This document shows positions 34,763 to 42,837 of a stretch of DNA of 64,000 nt, one piece after another (position 1 is the stretch's first letter; each line of letters opens with the position of its first letter). The notes below the pieces were generated by a model, which did not search any database, was not told the DNA's origin, and was given only the letters and a program-made list of their open reading frames with translations. Source of the DNA: Oscillospiraceae bacterium (GTDB lineage: Bacteria; Bacillota; Clostridia; Oscillospirales; Ruminococcaceae); assembly GCA_009780025.1 (NCBI GenBank), contig WRAV01000004.1:26166-90165 (forward strand), in the 5' to 3' direction. The position numbers and the translations under genes were made by a program.

Positions 34763-35977
34763 TCATCGAGAAGCATACTCGCCCTCCCACACTATCCGGC
34801 GGTAGTTCTCGGGGTCGGTGTCTCCTTCTGTGCTGAAGAGCAAAATGCGAGAGTCCTTGTCTATCTTCGCTTGCTCGCGCAGCTCAGCCAGGTCGGGGCT
34901 GGTTAGCAGTTCGGTCAAGAACCCCATAGTCGAAGCACCAGACTCCCCTGAGATCACCCTTGGGTCATTGCCCAGCGGGTTGCCGAGCACACGCATCCCC
35001 CGCGCAGCAAACTCATCCTCCATAGAGACAAAGTAGCTGCTCTTGTTGCGGATGATGTCCCAGGCGATGGGATTAGGCTCACCACAAGCAAGCCCTTGCA
35101 TAATGCTGTAATCATCCACTGCAACGTTGACCACGCCGCCATCACCTTTTTTTACCGTACGATAATAACAATCAGCAACCGGCGGCTCAACGATAAACGA
35201 GGTAGGCGAATCTTTGCCGTAGAAGTTGGAGATAACACCCTGTGCCGCACCCGCAAAAGCACCTGTACCGGCTTGAAGCAAAACATGTGTGGGGCGGGTG
35301 CCCTGCGCTTTGAGTTGCTCGCAAGACTCAAGGGCTGTTACTGCATACCCCTGCATAATCCAGCCTGGGATATCCCAGTAGCCTTCCCAAGCGGTATCTT
35401 GAACAATTACACCACGCGGGGTCTTGGCCGCAAGGTCTGCAGTAAACCGAATAGTATCATCGTAGTTCATCTCGGTTATGTAACCTTCGGCACCCTCTTT
35501 GTGGATATTATTCAGCTTGACCTGCGGGCAACCCTTAGGCATATATATGATTGCTTTTTGACCTATTTTTCTTGCGGCCCAAGCCACAGCCCGGCCATGG
35601 TTGCCGTCGGTGGTGGCAATAAAGGTGAATTCCCCCAGCCTCTCCCGCATTTCCCTAGAGGCCATGGTCTTTGCGTCCAGCTCCCAGACCGGCATACCGA
35701 CTGTCTGGGCGATGAACGAAGCCAGCGCAAAAGTCGCGCCCAACCCCTTAAATGCGTTCAACCCAAACCGTGAAGACTCGTCCTTTACATAGATACCGCC
35801 GACACCCAACTCGCTGGCTAAGTTATCTAATGCGGCGAGTGGGGTGGGTGCAAAATCAGGGAAAGTTGCGTGAAAATCGCGCACCTTGCTTATCGTCTCC
35901 ACATCCATCAACGAAAGGCTTTTAGCGCAGTCGGACGGCGGGACGTTGTTCTTTACCCATTTTGGTGTCTTGAGCAC
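34763..35977 (-). CDS. dpaL: Diaminopropionate ammonia-lyase
   Basis: PLP enzyme (YgeX) converting 2,3-diaminopropionate to pyruvate and two ammonia, giving the carbon and nitrogen exit of anaerobic purine/urate breakdown. The 404-residue protein has KDESSRFGLNAFKGLGATFA with the PLP Lys (about residue 77), ATTDGNHGRAVAWAARKIGQ, the phosphate loop LLQAGTGAFAGAAQGV and VISGESGASTMGFL. Start is GTG at 35977, 7 bases after AAAGGAGG. It follows the PLP cysteine-synthase-like gene on the same strand across a repeat. Confidence 0.95.
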   Translation of the reverse strand: MLKTPKWVKNNVPPSDCAKSLSLMDVETISKVRDFHATFPDFAPTPLAALDNLASELGVGGIYVKDESSRFGLNAFKGLGATFALASFIAQTVGMPVWELDAKTMASREMRERLGEFTFIATTDGNHGRAVAWAARKIGQKAIIYMPKGCPQVKLNNIHKEGAEGYITEMNYDDTIRFTADLAAKTPRGVIVQDTAWEGYWDIPGWIMQGYAVTALESCEQLKAQGTRPTHVLLQAGTGAFAGAAQGVISNFYGKDSPTSFIVEPPVADCYYRTVKKGDGGVVNVAVDDYSIMQGLACGEPNPIAWDIIRNKSSYFVSMEDEFAARGMRVLGNPLGNDPRVISGESGASTMGFLTELLTSPDLAELREQAKIDKDSRILLFSTEGDTDPENYRRIVWEGEYASR

Positions 35978-35999
35978 ATTACGGCCTCCTTTGGGCTTG

Positions 36000-36110
36000 A
36001 ATGTAAGGGCGAGCTGTGTAACTGAAGTTGCAGAAATCGCGTCGCTCGCCCTCGTGCGCTGTTGATTGCGATAGTTAGTGGGCGAAGGCAGTTCGCCCCT
36101 ACAACCTAAA
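36000..36110. repeat. GTAGGGGCG-type palindromic repeat
   Basis: Contains AAGGGCGAGC paired with GCTCGCCCT (near 36007 and 36044) and GGGCGAA/TTCGCCC followed by CCTACAAC (36081-36106). It fills the gap between dpaL and the PLP enzyme gene and belongs to the same family as 18394-18473. Confidence 0.65.
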
Positions 36111-36112
36111 AT

Positions 36113-37591
36113 CTACAGATTCTTCAGCAGCCCGGTCTCCTCGTTGAACTCGTTGATGAGCGCCTCAACCTGCGCAGTTTGCTTTTGTACTGCTTCGAAA
36201 GTTTTATCTTGGGCATACCATTGGTCATTGAGCTCTTCGGCAGTTCTGCCCTGCTGCTCGACCCAAGTGTAGTATTTGAGGTTGTGTACCCTCTTGCGCT
36301 CTGCATAGGTCAGCTCAATTAGGTTGTCGGTGCGAACGTTGCTCAGGCTGCCGGCGTAGGCAACAGCTGCCTTCACGCTGCTGTACTCGCCCTCTTCTGC
36401 CTTCATCTCTTCAAGGCGGGAGATGTACATCTCAACAGAGTCGGTCAGCACGGTGGCCACAACGTCCTTGGAGGTCAGCTCGTAGTACTTGGCGAACTTG
36501 ATGCAGCAAAGCATGTTGGTAACGCCGGAGATGCCCATAAACGCAAGTGCCTCAACATCTTCTGCACTCATGCCAAGTTCTTTGATAAGGTATTCTTTAC
36601 CAGCGGGCTCGTTGAAGAGGCGGAGCAGTGCCATCGAGTCGTTGTCATCAATAGCGATCGCCATGTCGGTGTTCTTGATGTTGTGCACCCAGGGGATGTG
36701 CTTGTCACCAATGCCCTCAACGCGGTGGTCACCAAAGCCGTTATTGAGGATAGTGGGGCATTGCAGCGCCTCGCCCACGGCAATTTTGCTGTATGGGTAC
36801 TTCTGCTTGAGGTAGTCACCGCTAGCCATCGTCCCTGCCGAGCCGGAGGTAAAGCAAACACCTGCAAAGTTACCATCCTTGCCCTTAATGCTCTCGAACG
36901 CATCGGCAATAGCGTGGCCGGTTACGTTGTAATGCCACATATAGTTGCCCATCTCCTCGAACTGGTTGAAGATTAGGCAGTCCGGGCGGGTGGCACGGAT
37001 CTCGTTGGTTTTGTCAAAGATTTCTTTGACGTTGCTCTCGGTGCCGGGGGTGGCGATTACTTCGCCGGCTATGGTGTTGAGCCACTCAAAGCGCTCTTTG
37101 CTCATCCCTTCGGGCAAAATAGCTACCGACTCGCAGGCCAGGAGCTTTGAATTAAACGCGCCTCCACGGCAGTAGTTGCCGGTAGAGGGCCAAACAGCCT
37201 TTTGACTGGCAGCGTCAAACTGTCCGGTCACCAGCCTGGGAGCCAAGCAACCAAAGGACGCGCCAACTTTGTGGCATCCGGTCGGGAAATATTTGCCAAC
37301 CATGCAGATAATTCTGGCGTCAACCCCGGTCAGTTTTGAAGGCAGCTCAATAAAGTTAGGACCGCTGTACAGCCCTCCCTTGAGAGTCCGCTCGTTCTTC
37401 CAGGTAATGCGGAATAGGTTGAGCGGGTTTATGTCCCATAGGCCCACACCGCGCAATTTTTCCTTAATCTTTTCAGGTACTTCTCCCTGTGGGTCGCGCA
37501 TTTGCTTGAAGGTCGGCATAATCACGCCGTTCTCCTTCGCTTTTTGGATGTTACGCTTAAGGTTTTCCTTGTTTAAACTTAAGTCAATCAA
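36113..37591 (-). CDS. Cysteine-synthase-like PLP-dependent enzyme
   Basis: A 492-residue fold-type II PLP protein. PTGCHKVGASFGCLAPRLV carries the likely PLP Lys (about residue 108) and PSTGNYCRGGAFNSKLLACE the substrate Asn loop; CFTSGSAGTMASGDYLKQKY is a glycine-rich phosphate loop. It is longer than cysteine synthase (about 310) and lacks the CBS domain of cystathionine beta-synthase. Similar long PLP proteins occur beside ygeX in Se-linked purine loci, so a role in amino-acid intermediates of purine breakdown is likely but unproven. TTG 37591 was chosen: GGAGG lies 8 bases upstream, whereas the in-frame GTG at 37600 overlaps that site. Confidence 0.8.
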   Translation of the reverse strand: MIDLSLNKENLKRNIQKAKENGVIMPTFKQMRDPQGEVPEKIKEKLRGVGLWDINPLNLFRITWKNERTLKGGLYSGPNFIELPSKLTGVDARIICMVGKYFPTGCHKVGASFGCLAPRLVTGQFDAASQKAVWPSTGNYCRGGAFNSKLLACESVAILPEGMSKERFEWLNTIAGEVIATPGTESNVKEIFDKTNEIRATRPDCLIFNQFEEMGNYMWHYNVTGHAIADAFESIKGKDGNFAGVCFTSGSAGTMASGDYLKQKYPYSKIAVGEALQCPTILNNGFGDHRVEGIGDKHIPWVHNIKNTDMAIAIDDNDSMALLRLFNEPAGKEYLIKELGMSAEDVEALAFMGISGVTNMLCCIKFAKYYELTSKDVVATVLTDSVEMYISRLEEMKAEEGEYSSVKAAVAYAGSLSNVRTDNLIELTYAERKRVHNLKYYTWVEQQGRTAEELNDQWYAQDKTFEAVQKQTAQVEALINEFNEETGLLKNL

Positions 37592-37636
37592 ACCTTGCAC
37601 CTCCGATATTTTTTCATTATTATCCAGCCTGTCGTT

Positions 37637-37665
37637 AGCATATCACAAACGCCGACGTACTTCAA
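37637..37665 (-). promoter_or_regulatory. Promoter for the minus-strand purine arm
   Basis: On the minus strand TTGAAG (37665-37660), 17-base spacer, TATGCT (37642-37637), about 46 bases before the TTG start of the PLP enzyme gene. Confidence 0.55.
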
Positions 37666-37729
37666 TTATTTTTTAGTACAAAAAAATAATTTTTAGTTAG
37701 TCGTTTTGCACAAACTCCTTGAGGAAGTA

Positions 37730-37759
37730 TTGATTTTTTTGCCTGCGCCGTGTTACAAT
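37730..37759 (+). promoter_or_regulatory. Promoter of ssnA
   Basis: TTGATT (37730-37735), 18-base spacer, TACAAT (37754-37759). Transcription would start near 37766, giving a leader of about 150 bases. Confidence 0.6.
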
Positions 37760-37761
37760 CA

Positions 37762-37872
37762 GGGCGAATCTTAAAATATGGTTGCCTATAATGTAATGGA
37801 TAATCAACTGGCTGCAACGGAGTGCTTTGCGCACGGGCCGGATATCCCCTAGGGATGTCTGGCATTTTTTGA
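37762..37872 (+). promoter_or_regulatory. Candidate riboswitch/attenuator leader of ssnA with intrinsic terminator
   Basis: The leader ends in a clear terminator: GCCGGATATCCC (37837-37848) pairs with GGGATGTCTGGC (37852-37863, two G-U pairs) and is followed by ATTTTTTG. Upstream, CTGGC (37808-37812) can instead pair with GCCGG (37837-37841), enclosing a GTGC/GCAC hairpin (37822-37834), which would break the terminator. A further helix GGC..AA/TTGCC (37763-37786) lies at the 5' end. The ribosome site and ATG of ssnA follow 45-50 bases later. This is the layout of a transcription-control riboswitch. I do not recognise the aptamer class. Confidence 0.55.
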
Positions 37873-37915
37873 TTGCGGACTAAGATTACACAGGTATACA
37901 AAAAGGAGGACGCTT

Positions 37916-39250
37916 ATGCTGCTGGTAAGTAACGGAAGACTTATTACACGCGGAGCAAACAACCGCCTAATCGAGAACGGGTGCGTGGCCGTGGACGGCC
38001 GCTTGATTACAGAGGTGGGTGATACCGCAACGCTTAGGAAAAAGTATCCCGGCGCACAGGAGATTGACGCTAAAGGCGGCGTGATAATGCCGGGGCTGAT
38101 AAACGCCCACAATCACATCTACAGCGCTTTTGCCCGGGGGCTCTCGATTAATGGGTACGCGCCTAAAAACTTTGTCGAAATTTTGGACGGCCTTTGGTGG
38201 ACTATTGACCGTCACCTGCTGCTCGAAGACACTTGCTGGAGCGCAATGGCCACCTACCTCGACTGCATCAAAAATGGGTGCACAACTGTATTTGATCACC
38301 ACGCCAGCTATGGCGGTATCCAGGGCAGCCTGTTTGCCATCGCCGAAGCAGCGAAGGAGCTGGGTGTGCGCACTAGCCTTTGCTACGAGGTCTCCGACCG
38401 GGACGGCGAGGACAAAATGCGTGACGCGGTGGCCGAAAACGCCGAGTTCATCAAGCACGCCATGGCAGATAAAACCGATATGGTAAAGGGCATGATGGGC
38501 ATGCACGCCTCCTTTACCCTTTCCGACAGCACCCTTGCTCTCTGTCGAGAGAACACACCGAAGGGAATCGGATTCCACATACATGTGGCCGAGGGTATGG
38601 CAGATGTTTACGATAGCCTGAGTAAATACGGCAAACGGGTAATAAACCGGTTGTATGATAACGACATCCTCGGCGAGAACACCATAACCGGGCACTGCAT
38701 ACACGTGAACGGCATTGAGATGGACATCATTAAGCAGACTGACACTATGGTGGTGCACAATCCTGAGTCCAACATGGGCAACGCGGTGGGCATTCCCCCA
38801 TGTATGGAAATGATGAAGCGCGGGATAATGCTAGGCCTTGGCACCGACGGTTATACCCAGGACATGTTCGAGTCGGAGAAGGTCGCAAACGTTATCCACA
38901 AGCATGTGCTCTGCGATGCGGGTGTTGCCTGGAGCGAGGTTCCGCAGATGCTGTTCTATAACAACGCGGCCATGGCTGCGCGCAGCTTTGAGACCAAGAT
39001 AGGCGTTCTGGAGCCCGGGGCGGCCGCGGACATTATCGTTGTCGACTACGACCCGCTGACCCCTATGAGCGCAGATAACTGCGACGGCCACATCCTGTTT
39101 GGGATGAGTGGGCGCAGCGTTGTTAGCACCATAATAAACGGCGTGGTCAAGATGAAAGACCGCGAGCTGATTGGCATTGATTCCGAGGCGATTATGGCCA
39201 AATGCAGAGAGCACTCCGCTGATATGGCCAAAAGGATAAATTCAAGGTAA
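37916..39250 (+). CDS. ssnA: Putative aminohydrolase SsnA
   Basis: A 444-residue amidohydrolase-superfamily enzyme of the SsnA type, related to chlorohydrolase/guanine deaminase and regularly found with ygfK and Se-dependent molybdenum hydroxylases; it probably deaminates or opens a purine-derived ring. Metal ligands: GLINAHNHIYSAFARGL (about residue 60), HIHVAEG, GHCIHVNG and GLGTDGYTQDM (catalytic Asp). The C-terminal ADIIVVDYDPLTPMSADN is typical. AAAAAGGAGG lies 5 bases before the ATG. It is the first gene of the plus-strand arm, under a structured leader. Confidence 0.93.
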   Translation: MLLVSNGRLITRGANNRLIENGCVAVDGRLITEVGDTATLRKKYPGAQEIDAKGGVIMPGLINAHNHIYSAFARGLSINGYAPKNFVEILDGLWWTIDRHLLLEDTCWSAMATYLDCIKNGCTTVFDHHASYGGIQGSLFAIAEAAKELGVRTSLCYEVSDRDGEDKMRDAVAENAEFIKHAMADKTDMVKGMMGMHASFTLSDSTLALCRENTPKGIGFHIHVAEGMADVYDSLSKYGKRVINRLYDNDILGENTITGHCIHVNGIEMDIIKQTDTMVVHNPESNMGNAVGIPPCMEMMKRGIMLGLGTDGYTQDMFESEKVANVIHKHVLCDAGVAWSEVPQMLFYNNAAMAARSFETKIGVLEPGAAADIIVVDYDPLTPMSADNCDGHILFGMSGRSVVSTIINGVVKMKDRELIGIDSEAIMAKCREHSADMAKRINSR

Positions 39251-39294
39251 TTGCTTTTCACCCAACGTATCGGTGGAAACGCCTTAATATTCGG

Positions 39295-39381
39295 CTATGC
39301 CGGTGGAGCAGGCACTCCCTCTCTGAGGGGGAAGGCGCGTATGCGCCAGGGGGAGTGGTATTTCCACAGGCACCGGTATAG
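39295..39381. repeat. Nested palindrome between ssnA and ygfK
   Basis: CTATGCCGGTG (39295-39305) pairs with CACCGGTATAG (39371-39381), CACTCCC (39313-39319) with GGGAGTG (39351-39357), and GGCGC/GCGCC (39334-39347). A different foldback type from the others in the window; it lies within the operon. Confidence 0.6.
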
Positions 39382-39427
39382 GGCACAGCCAGGCAAAGGT
39401 AACGATATAACAGGAGGTAGCTTTAGC

Positions 39428-42403
39428 ATGAGCGATAAAATGAGGCAGATACCATTTGGGCAGTTGATAGATTGGGCCCTGACCGAATACGCCGAGACAG
39501 GTGATATTTTCGGGGTAAGTAAGATATACAAGCCGGCCAGCGCTCAGACTCTGGAGATTTTTGGTGAAAAACTGGAAGTTCCGTTTGGGCCGGCGGCCGG
39601 GCCGCATACGCAACTGGCGCAGAATCTAATCGCGAGCTATGTGGCGGGTGGGCGGTTCTTCGAGCTCAAGACGGTGCAGACACTGGATGGCGAAGATTTG
39701 CCGGTGTCTAAGCCGTGTATCCTCGCACAAGACGAGGGTTACAACGTTGAGTGGTCAACCGAGCTCTACGTGCCCCAGGCGCTTGAGGAGTACATTAAGG
39801 GCTGGTTCGCGCTCAAGCTGCTGAGCAAGGAGCTCGAAATCGGTGAGCCTGATGGGTTTATCTTCAACATGAGCGTCGGCTACGACCTCGAGGGCATCAA
39901 GTCGGAGAAGATTGACAGCTACATTGAGGGGCTGAAAGACGCGAGCCATACACAGGCCTGGCAGGCTTGCAAGAGTTGGGCGCTGGCAAACCTTTCGCGC
40001 TTTAAGAAAGTGGACAAGGCCTACATTGAGGGGATAAACCCAAAGGTCAGCCGCTCAATTACCCTTTCCACCCTGCACGGCTGCCCTCCCGAAGAGATCG
40101 AGCGGATTGCCGCCTACCTGCTGACCGAGAAGAAGCTGCACACATTTGTCAAGTGTAACCCTACTCTGCTGGGTTACGAGTACGCCCGCTCCACAATGGA
40201 CAAGCTGGGCTTCGACTACCTAAGCTTTGATGACCACCACTTTAGGGCCGACTTGCAATTCAGCGATGCCGTGCCTATGCTAGGGAGGCTGCAAGAGCTG
40301 GCGGACAGCAAATCCCTCAGCTTTGGCGTAAAGCTAACCAACACATTCCCGGTAAAGATTGCGGCGAGCGAGTTGCCCGGCGAGGAGATGTACATGTCCG
40401 GCCGCGCACTCTTCCCGCTCTCTATCGAGGTGGCCAACCGGCTGACTAAAGCATTTGATGGCAAACTGCGAATAAGCTACAGCGGCGGCGCGGACTTCCA
40501 CAATATAGCTGAAATTTATACGGCAGGCATCTGGCCGGTAACAATAGCTACAACCCTGCTAAAGCCCGGCGGCTACATGCGTATGGGCCAGATGGCCGAA
40601 AAACTTGCCGCCCACAATTACAAGCCGTTTGACGGCGTGAGCGTTGCGAAGGTGCAAGGCCTTGTGGACTTGGCGCTGACCGACCCGCTTTACCGAAAAC
40701 CGGTGGGGCTACCACCTGAACGCAAAATGAATGCGGAAGTTCCTCTAGTGGACTGCTTTGCCGCGCCCTGCCGCAATGGCTGCCCCTTTGAGCAGGATAT
40801 TCCCGCCTACCTGAGGCTGGCCGGTGAGGGCAAACACCTGGAAGCATTGCGTGTAATCACCGAGCGCAACCCGCTGCCTTTCATCACCGGGACCATTTGC
40901 TCTCATCGCTGCACCGACAAGTGTACCCGCGACTTTTACGACAGATGCGTGTATATCCGCAAGACTAAAATGGAGGCCGCGCAAGGCGCCTACGATACAC
41001 TAATGAAAGAAGTTGCCGCCCCCGCAAAATCCGGAGGCAAGGCCGCTGTTGTCGGCGGTGGCCCAGCGGGGCTTGCTGCGGCACACTTCCTTGCCCGTGC
41101 GGGATGGAGCGTCACGATTTTTGAAAAGCGTGACAGCCTCGGCGGTATTGTCAGGCATGTAATTCCCGGGTTCAGGATAGGAGATAACGCAATTGACAAT
41201 GACATAGCTTTTGCCGTTGCTCCCGGCGTAGACGTAAAACTGAACAGCGAGATCACTAGCCTGGATGAGCTGCGCGCCCAAGGGTTTGACAAAGTCATAG
41301 TAGCGGTGGGCGCATGGAAACCCGGCGTTCTCAAGTTGGAAGGCGGCGAAGCTTTGGGGGCACTTGAGTTCCTTGAGAGCCTTAAGAGCGGCACGCCGGT
41401 GAATCTTGGCGAAAACGTGGTCGTAGTCGGTGGTGGCAACACCGCTATGGACACGGCCAGGGCCGCAAAGCGTGTCCCCGGCGTGAAGAAGGTTTCCCTT
41501 GTTTACCGCCGCACCAAACGGTATATGCCTGCCGACGCGGAGGAGCTCACCCTTGCACTTGAAGATGGCGTGGAGTTTTGCGAACTGCTCGCGCCGGTTG
41601 GGTTGAAGAGCGGGGTGCTCACCTGTACCGAAATGGAGTTGGGCGCACCAGACGCGTCCGGGCGCCGCAGCCCTGTTTCAACCGGGCGTACGGTGGAGGT
41701 TCCAGCAGACAGCGTTCTCTCTGCTATCGGTGACCAGGTTGATAGCGAACTCTACAAGCAGCTTGGACTACCCACAGATGCAAAGGGCAAAGCCCAGGTG
41801 AACAGCAAAACCCTTGAGAGTGAGCTACCTGGTGTATATGTAATAGGTGACGCCATGCGTGGGCCCGCAACTGTTGCCGAGGCCATAGCTGACGCTACTT
41901 GGTGCGCGCAGGCTATCACCGGCATGAGTATGGATAAATACGCGGGGCTCAACGTCAATGCCACCACCGAGCCCGCTTGTGAGAAAAAAGGCACACTTTG
42001 CAATCCGGATTCCCCGGCACATGAGTCGGAACGCTGCCTTGAGTGTGCAACTGTCTGCGAATGCTGCGTGGATGTCTGCCCCAACCGTGCAAATGTCTCG
42101 CTGGTTGTAGATGGCCGCTTGCAGATTGTCCACCTGGACTACATGTGCAACGAGTGCGGCAACTGTGAGGAGTTCTGCCCATACTCCAGCGCGCCTTATA
42201 AGGATAAGCTCACCCTTTTTGCCAACGCCGGGGACTTTGAGGATAGCGAGAACCAGGGCTTCCTGCTCCTTGATGGTGGGGCCGTGCGTGTCCGCTTGGA
42301 TGGTAAGGTTGCCGAGTACCGCGACGGCAAGGGTCTCCCCGCCGATATTTGGGGAATTATTCAGGCTGTATCTAAAAAGCCCTACGCTACCTTGCAGGAA
42401 TAG
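39428..42403 (+). CDS. ygfK: Putative selenate reductase-like subunit YgfK
   Basis: A 991-residue iron-sulfur flavoprotein. Order: dihydroorotate/dihydropyrimidine dehydrogenase-like barrel (about 1-420, with ISYSGGADFHNIAEIYTAGI), a glutamate-synthase-type Cys region (DCFAAPCRNGCPFEQDIPAY, CSHRCTDKCTRDFYD), a NAD(P)/FAD module (VVGGGPAGLAAAHFLARAGW, about 540; VVVVGGGNTAMDTARAAK) and C-terminal 4Fe-4S sites (CLECATVCECCVDVCPNRAN, CNECGNCEEFCPYSS). This is the YgfK family, proposed to supply electrons for reductive steps of purine/urate catabolism with SsnA and YgeW-Y. ATG 39428 was chosen because AGGAGG precedes it and upstream codons lie in repeat DNA. Confidence 0.94.
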   Translation: MSDKMRQIPFGQLIDWALTEYAETGDIFGVSKIYKPASAQTLEIFGEKLEVPFGPAAGPHTQLAQNLIASYVAGGRFFELKTVQTLDGEDLPVSKPCILAQDEGYNVEWSTELYVPQALEEYIKGWFALKLLSKELEIGEPDGFIFNMSVGYDLEGIKSEKIDSYIEGLKDASHTQAWQACKSWALANLSRFKKVDKAYIEGINPKVSRSITLSTLHGCPPEEIERIAAYLLTEKKLHTFVKCNPTLLGYEYARSTMDKLGFDYLSFDDHHFRADLQFSDAVPMLGRLQELADSKSLSFGVKLTNTFPVKIAASELPGEEMYMSGRALFPLSIEVANRLTKAFDGKLRISYSGGADFHNIAEIYTAGIWPVTIATTLLKPGGYMRMGQMAEKLAAHNYKPFDGVSVAKVQGLVDLALTDPLYRKPVGLPPERKMNAEVPLVDCFAAPCRNGCPFEQDIPAYLRLAGEGKHLEALRVITERNPLPFITGTICSHRCTDKCTRDFYDRCVYIRKTKMEAAQGAYDTLMKEVAAPAKSGGKAAVVGGGPAGLAAAHFLARAGWSVTIFEKRDSLGGIVRHVIPGFRIGDNAIDNDIAFAVAPGVDVKLNSEITSLDELRAQGFDKVIVAVGAWKPGVLKLEGGEALGALEFLESLKSGTPVNLGENVVVVGGGNTAMDTARAAKRVPGVKKVSLVYRRTKRYMPADAEELTLALEDGVEFCELLAPVGLKSGVLTCTEMELGAPDASGRRSPVSTGRTVEVPADSVLSAIGDQVDSELYKQLGLPTDAKGKAQVNSKTLESELPGVYVIGDAMRGPATVAEAIADATWCAQAITGMSMDKYAGLNVNATTEPACEKKGTLCNPDSPAHESERCLECATVCECCVDVCPNRANVSLVVDGRLQIVHLDYMCNECGNCEEFCPYSSAPYKDKLTLFANAGDFEDSENQGFLLLDGGAVRVRLDGKVAEYRDGKGLPADIWGIIQAVSKKPYATLQE

Positions 42404-42459
42404 CTCCCCCGCAACAGCTGACAATTTGATGACAAACTTACAAATTTTGCGATTTTTTC

Positions 42460-42487
42460 TTGACAGATTAGGTGCTTAGTGTATAAT
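42460..42487 (+). promoter_or_regulatory. Consensus promoter of the riboswitch-guaD-xdh unit
   Basis: TTGACA (42460-42465), 16-base spacer, TATAAT (42482-42487). Both hexamers match the consensus exactly. The predicted start near 42494 lies about 20 bases before the purine aptamer. Confidence 0.85.
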
Positions 42488-42514
42488 TATATTAGTATGT
42501 ATTTAATATTTATT

Positions 42515-42656
42515 GGCTTGTATATGCCCCGTAATATGGTCGGGCGTCTCTACAAACTACCGTAAACAGTTGTCTACAAGCCGCGGTGTACGGATGTGTC
42601 CAACATCTGTGCGTTGCGGCTTTACGGGGCAGTTATTTGCGGTAGTTTTTGTTTTG
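42515..42656 (+). promoter_or_regulatory. Purine (guanine-class) riboswitch with predicted antiterminating platform
   Basis: The aptamer runs 42515-42582. P1 is perfect: GGCTTGTA (42515-42522) with TACAAGCC (42575-42582). P2/L2 is GCCC...AATATGG...GGGC (42526-42545), J2/3 is GTCTCTAC (42546-42553) and L3 is ACCGTAAAC. The ligand-pairing base just before the 3' strand of P1 is C (42574), the guanine/hypoxanthine type; adenine switches have U. Segment AAACTACCGTAAA (42554-42566, aptamer P3/L3) can instead pair over 13 bp with TTTGCGGTAGTTT (42636-42648), followed by TTGTTTTG, a terminator. GCCCCGTAA (42526-42534) is also an exact inverse of 42622-42630. Since the terminator uses aptamer sequence, ligand binding should favour read-through (an ON switch). 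Confidence 0.85.
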
Positions 42657-42669
42657 CTTCCGGCAATAA

Positions 42670-42820
42670 AAAGGTACTCGGGCGGGAGAATCCCGCCTCT
42701 ACAACAGTCAGGTTTGTGGGAATAAGCAGGGCACCCGGGTGTGCGTCCCTACAACGTTAGACCTTGACCTAAATACCATCCGCTCTTTGGGGTAATTTAG
42801 AAACTCGGCAGCTATATTAA
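42670..42820. repeat. Second copy of the composite repeat with conserved tail
   Basis: GGGCGGGAGAATCCCGCC followed by TCTACAAC (near 42681), a second GCACCCGGGTGTGCG palindrome followed by TCCCTACAACG (near 42731), then the tail TTAGACCTTGACCTAAATA, GGGGTAATTTAGAAACTCG and GCAGCTATA. The tail is close to 53655-53715 and 10612-10680. It sits in the leader between the riboswitch and guaD. Confidence 0.7.
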
Positions 42821-42837
42821 GGAGACATTAACCAGAA

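Noticed and set aside
39251..39427. N-terminal extension of YgfK
   Set aside because: The frame is open, but it encodes palindromic repeat DNA, and AGGAGG sits just before ATG 39428 where the conserved sequence begins.
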